Origin: CAYWMP01 sp964459445
Lineage (GTDB): Bacteria > Desulfobacterota > DSM-4660 > Desulfatiglandales > HGW-15
Length of the DNA stretch: 6,181 nt
Direction: 5' to 3'
Assembly: GCA_964459445.1 (NCBI GenBank)
Contig: CAYWMP010000251.1
Coordinates: 1 to 6,181 of the forward strand
Positions 6,042-6,181 of this stretch are shown one piece after another (positions within the stretch are counted from its first letter, which is position 1; every line of letters begins with the position of its first letter). Both the position numbers and the translations under genes were made by a program. Under the pieces are notes generated by a model. The model was not told the origin of the DNA and made no database searches. It saw only the letters and a list, made by a program, of their open reading frames with translations.

Positions 6042-6181
6042 CACAAAGTCACCAAGCCACCAAGAATATGCCTAAAGTGCTCGGAGAACCTCCTCCCTTA
6101 GGCCTTGATCTCGGGGCGTAACAATTGAATCTGATTTTAGAGTTAAATAATTCATATTCTTTCTTTGTGCCTTCGTGCCTT
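6042..6181. repeat. Inverted pair of 8-bp tandem arrays (CACnAAGn), right end cut by the window
   Basis: The left arm is three octamers, CACAAAGT, CACCAAGC and CACCAAGA (6042-6065). The right arm reads TCTTTGTG, CCTTCGTG and CCTT (6162-6181), whose reverse complement gives CACGAAGG and CACAAAGA, the same octamer in opposite orientation. The 96-nt core contains a GCCTAA/TTAGGC stem (6070-6075 with 6098-6103) enclosing a short GGAG/CTCC hairpin. Such CACAAAGACACNAAG-like intergenic repeats are known to recur in many bacterial genomes. No gene and no clear T-run terminator for ridA is seen in the last 164 nt. Confidence 0.65.

Overview
The window carries a complete high-affinity branched-chain (LIV-type) amino acid ABC uptake operon, followed by a RidA-family enamine/imine deaminase. 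All six genes lie on the + strand: a periplasmic binding protein (livK type), two permeases (livH, livM), two ATPases (livG, livF), then ridA. The roughly balanced GC content, strong AGGAGG ribosome sites, the wording of the binding-protein family and the style of the intergenic repeats suggest a Gram-negative anaerobe of the Desulfobacterota (former Deltaproteobacteria). No marker gene is present, so that placement is inference.

Layout: positions 1-144 hold a small hairpin, a good sigma70-type promoter and a very strong ribosome site, then livK (145-1317). A 146-nt spacer with a long imperfect stem-loop and a possible internal promoter precedes livH (1464-2384). A 179-nt spacer holds a perfect 11-bp stem-loop and an inverted pair of 7-bp tandem arrays. 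livM (2564-3859), livG (3873-4643) and livF (4643-5356) then follow tightly, with a 13-nt gap and a 1-nt TAATG overlap. A 268-nt spacer dominated by a 140-bp imperfect palindrome separates livF from ridA (5625-6017). The window ends in another repeat, built of 8-bp units in opposite orientations and cut by the right edge.

How the genes work together: the exported binding protein captures the ligand in the periplasm and delivers it to the LivH/LivM channel, and LivG/LivF drive import by ATP hydrolysis. RidA removes reactive enamine/imine intermediates made by PLP enzymes of amino acid metabolism. Its place next to an amino acid importer makes biochemical sense, but the long structured spacer and its own strong ribosome site leave open whether it is in the same transcript.

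The coding part is conventional, and I see no undescribed protein system. The unusual content is in the spacers: three of the five gene junctions and the 3' flank each hold a different palindromic or tandem-repeat structure, inside or beside an operon whose genes are usually packed tightly.
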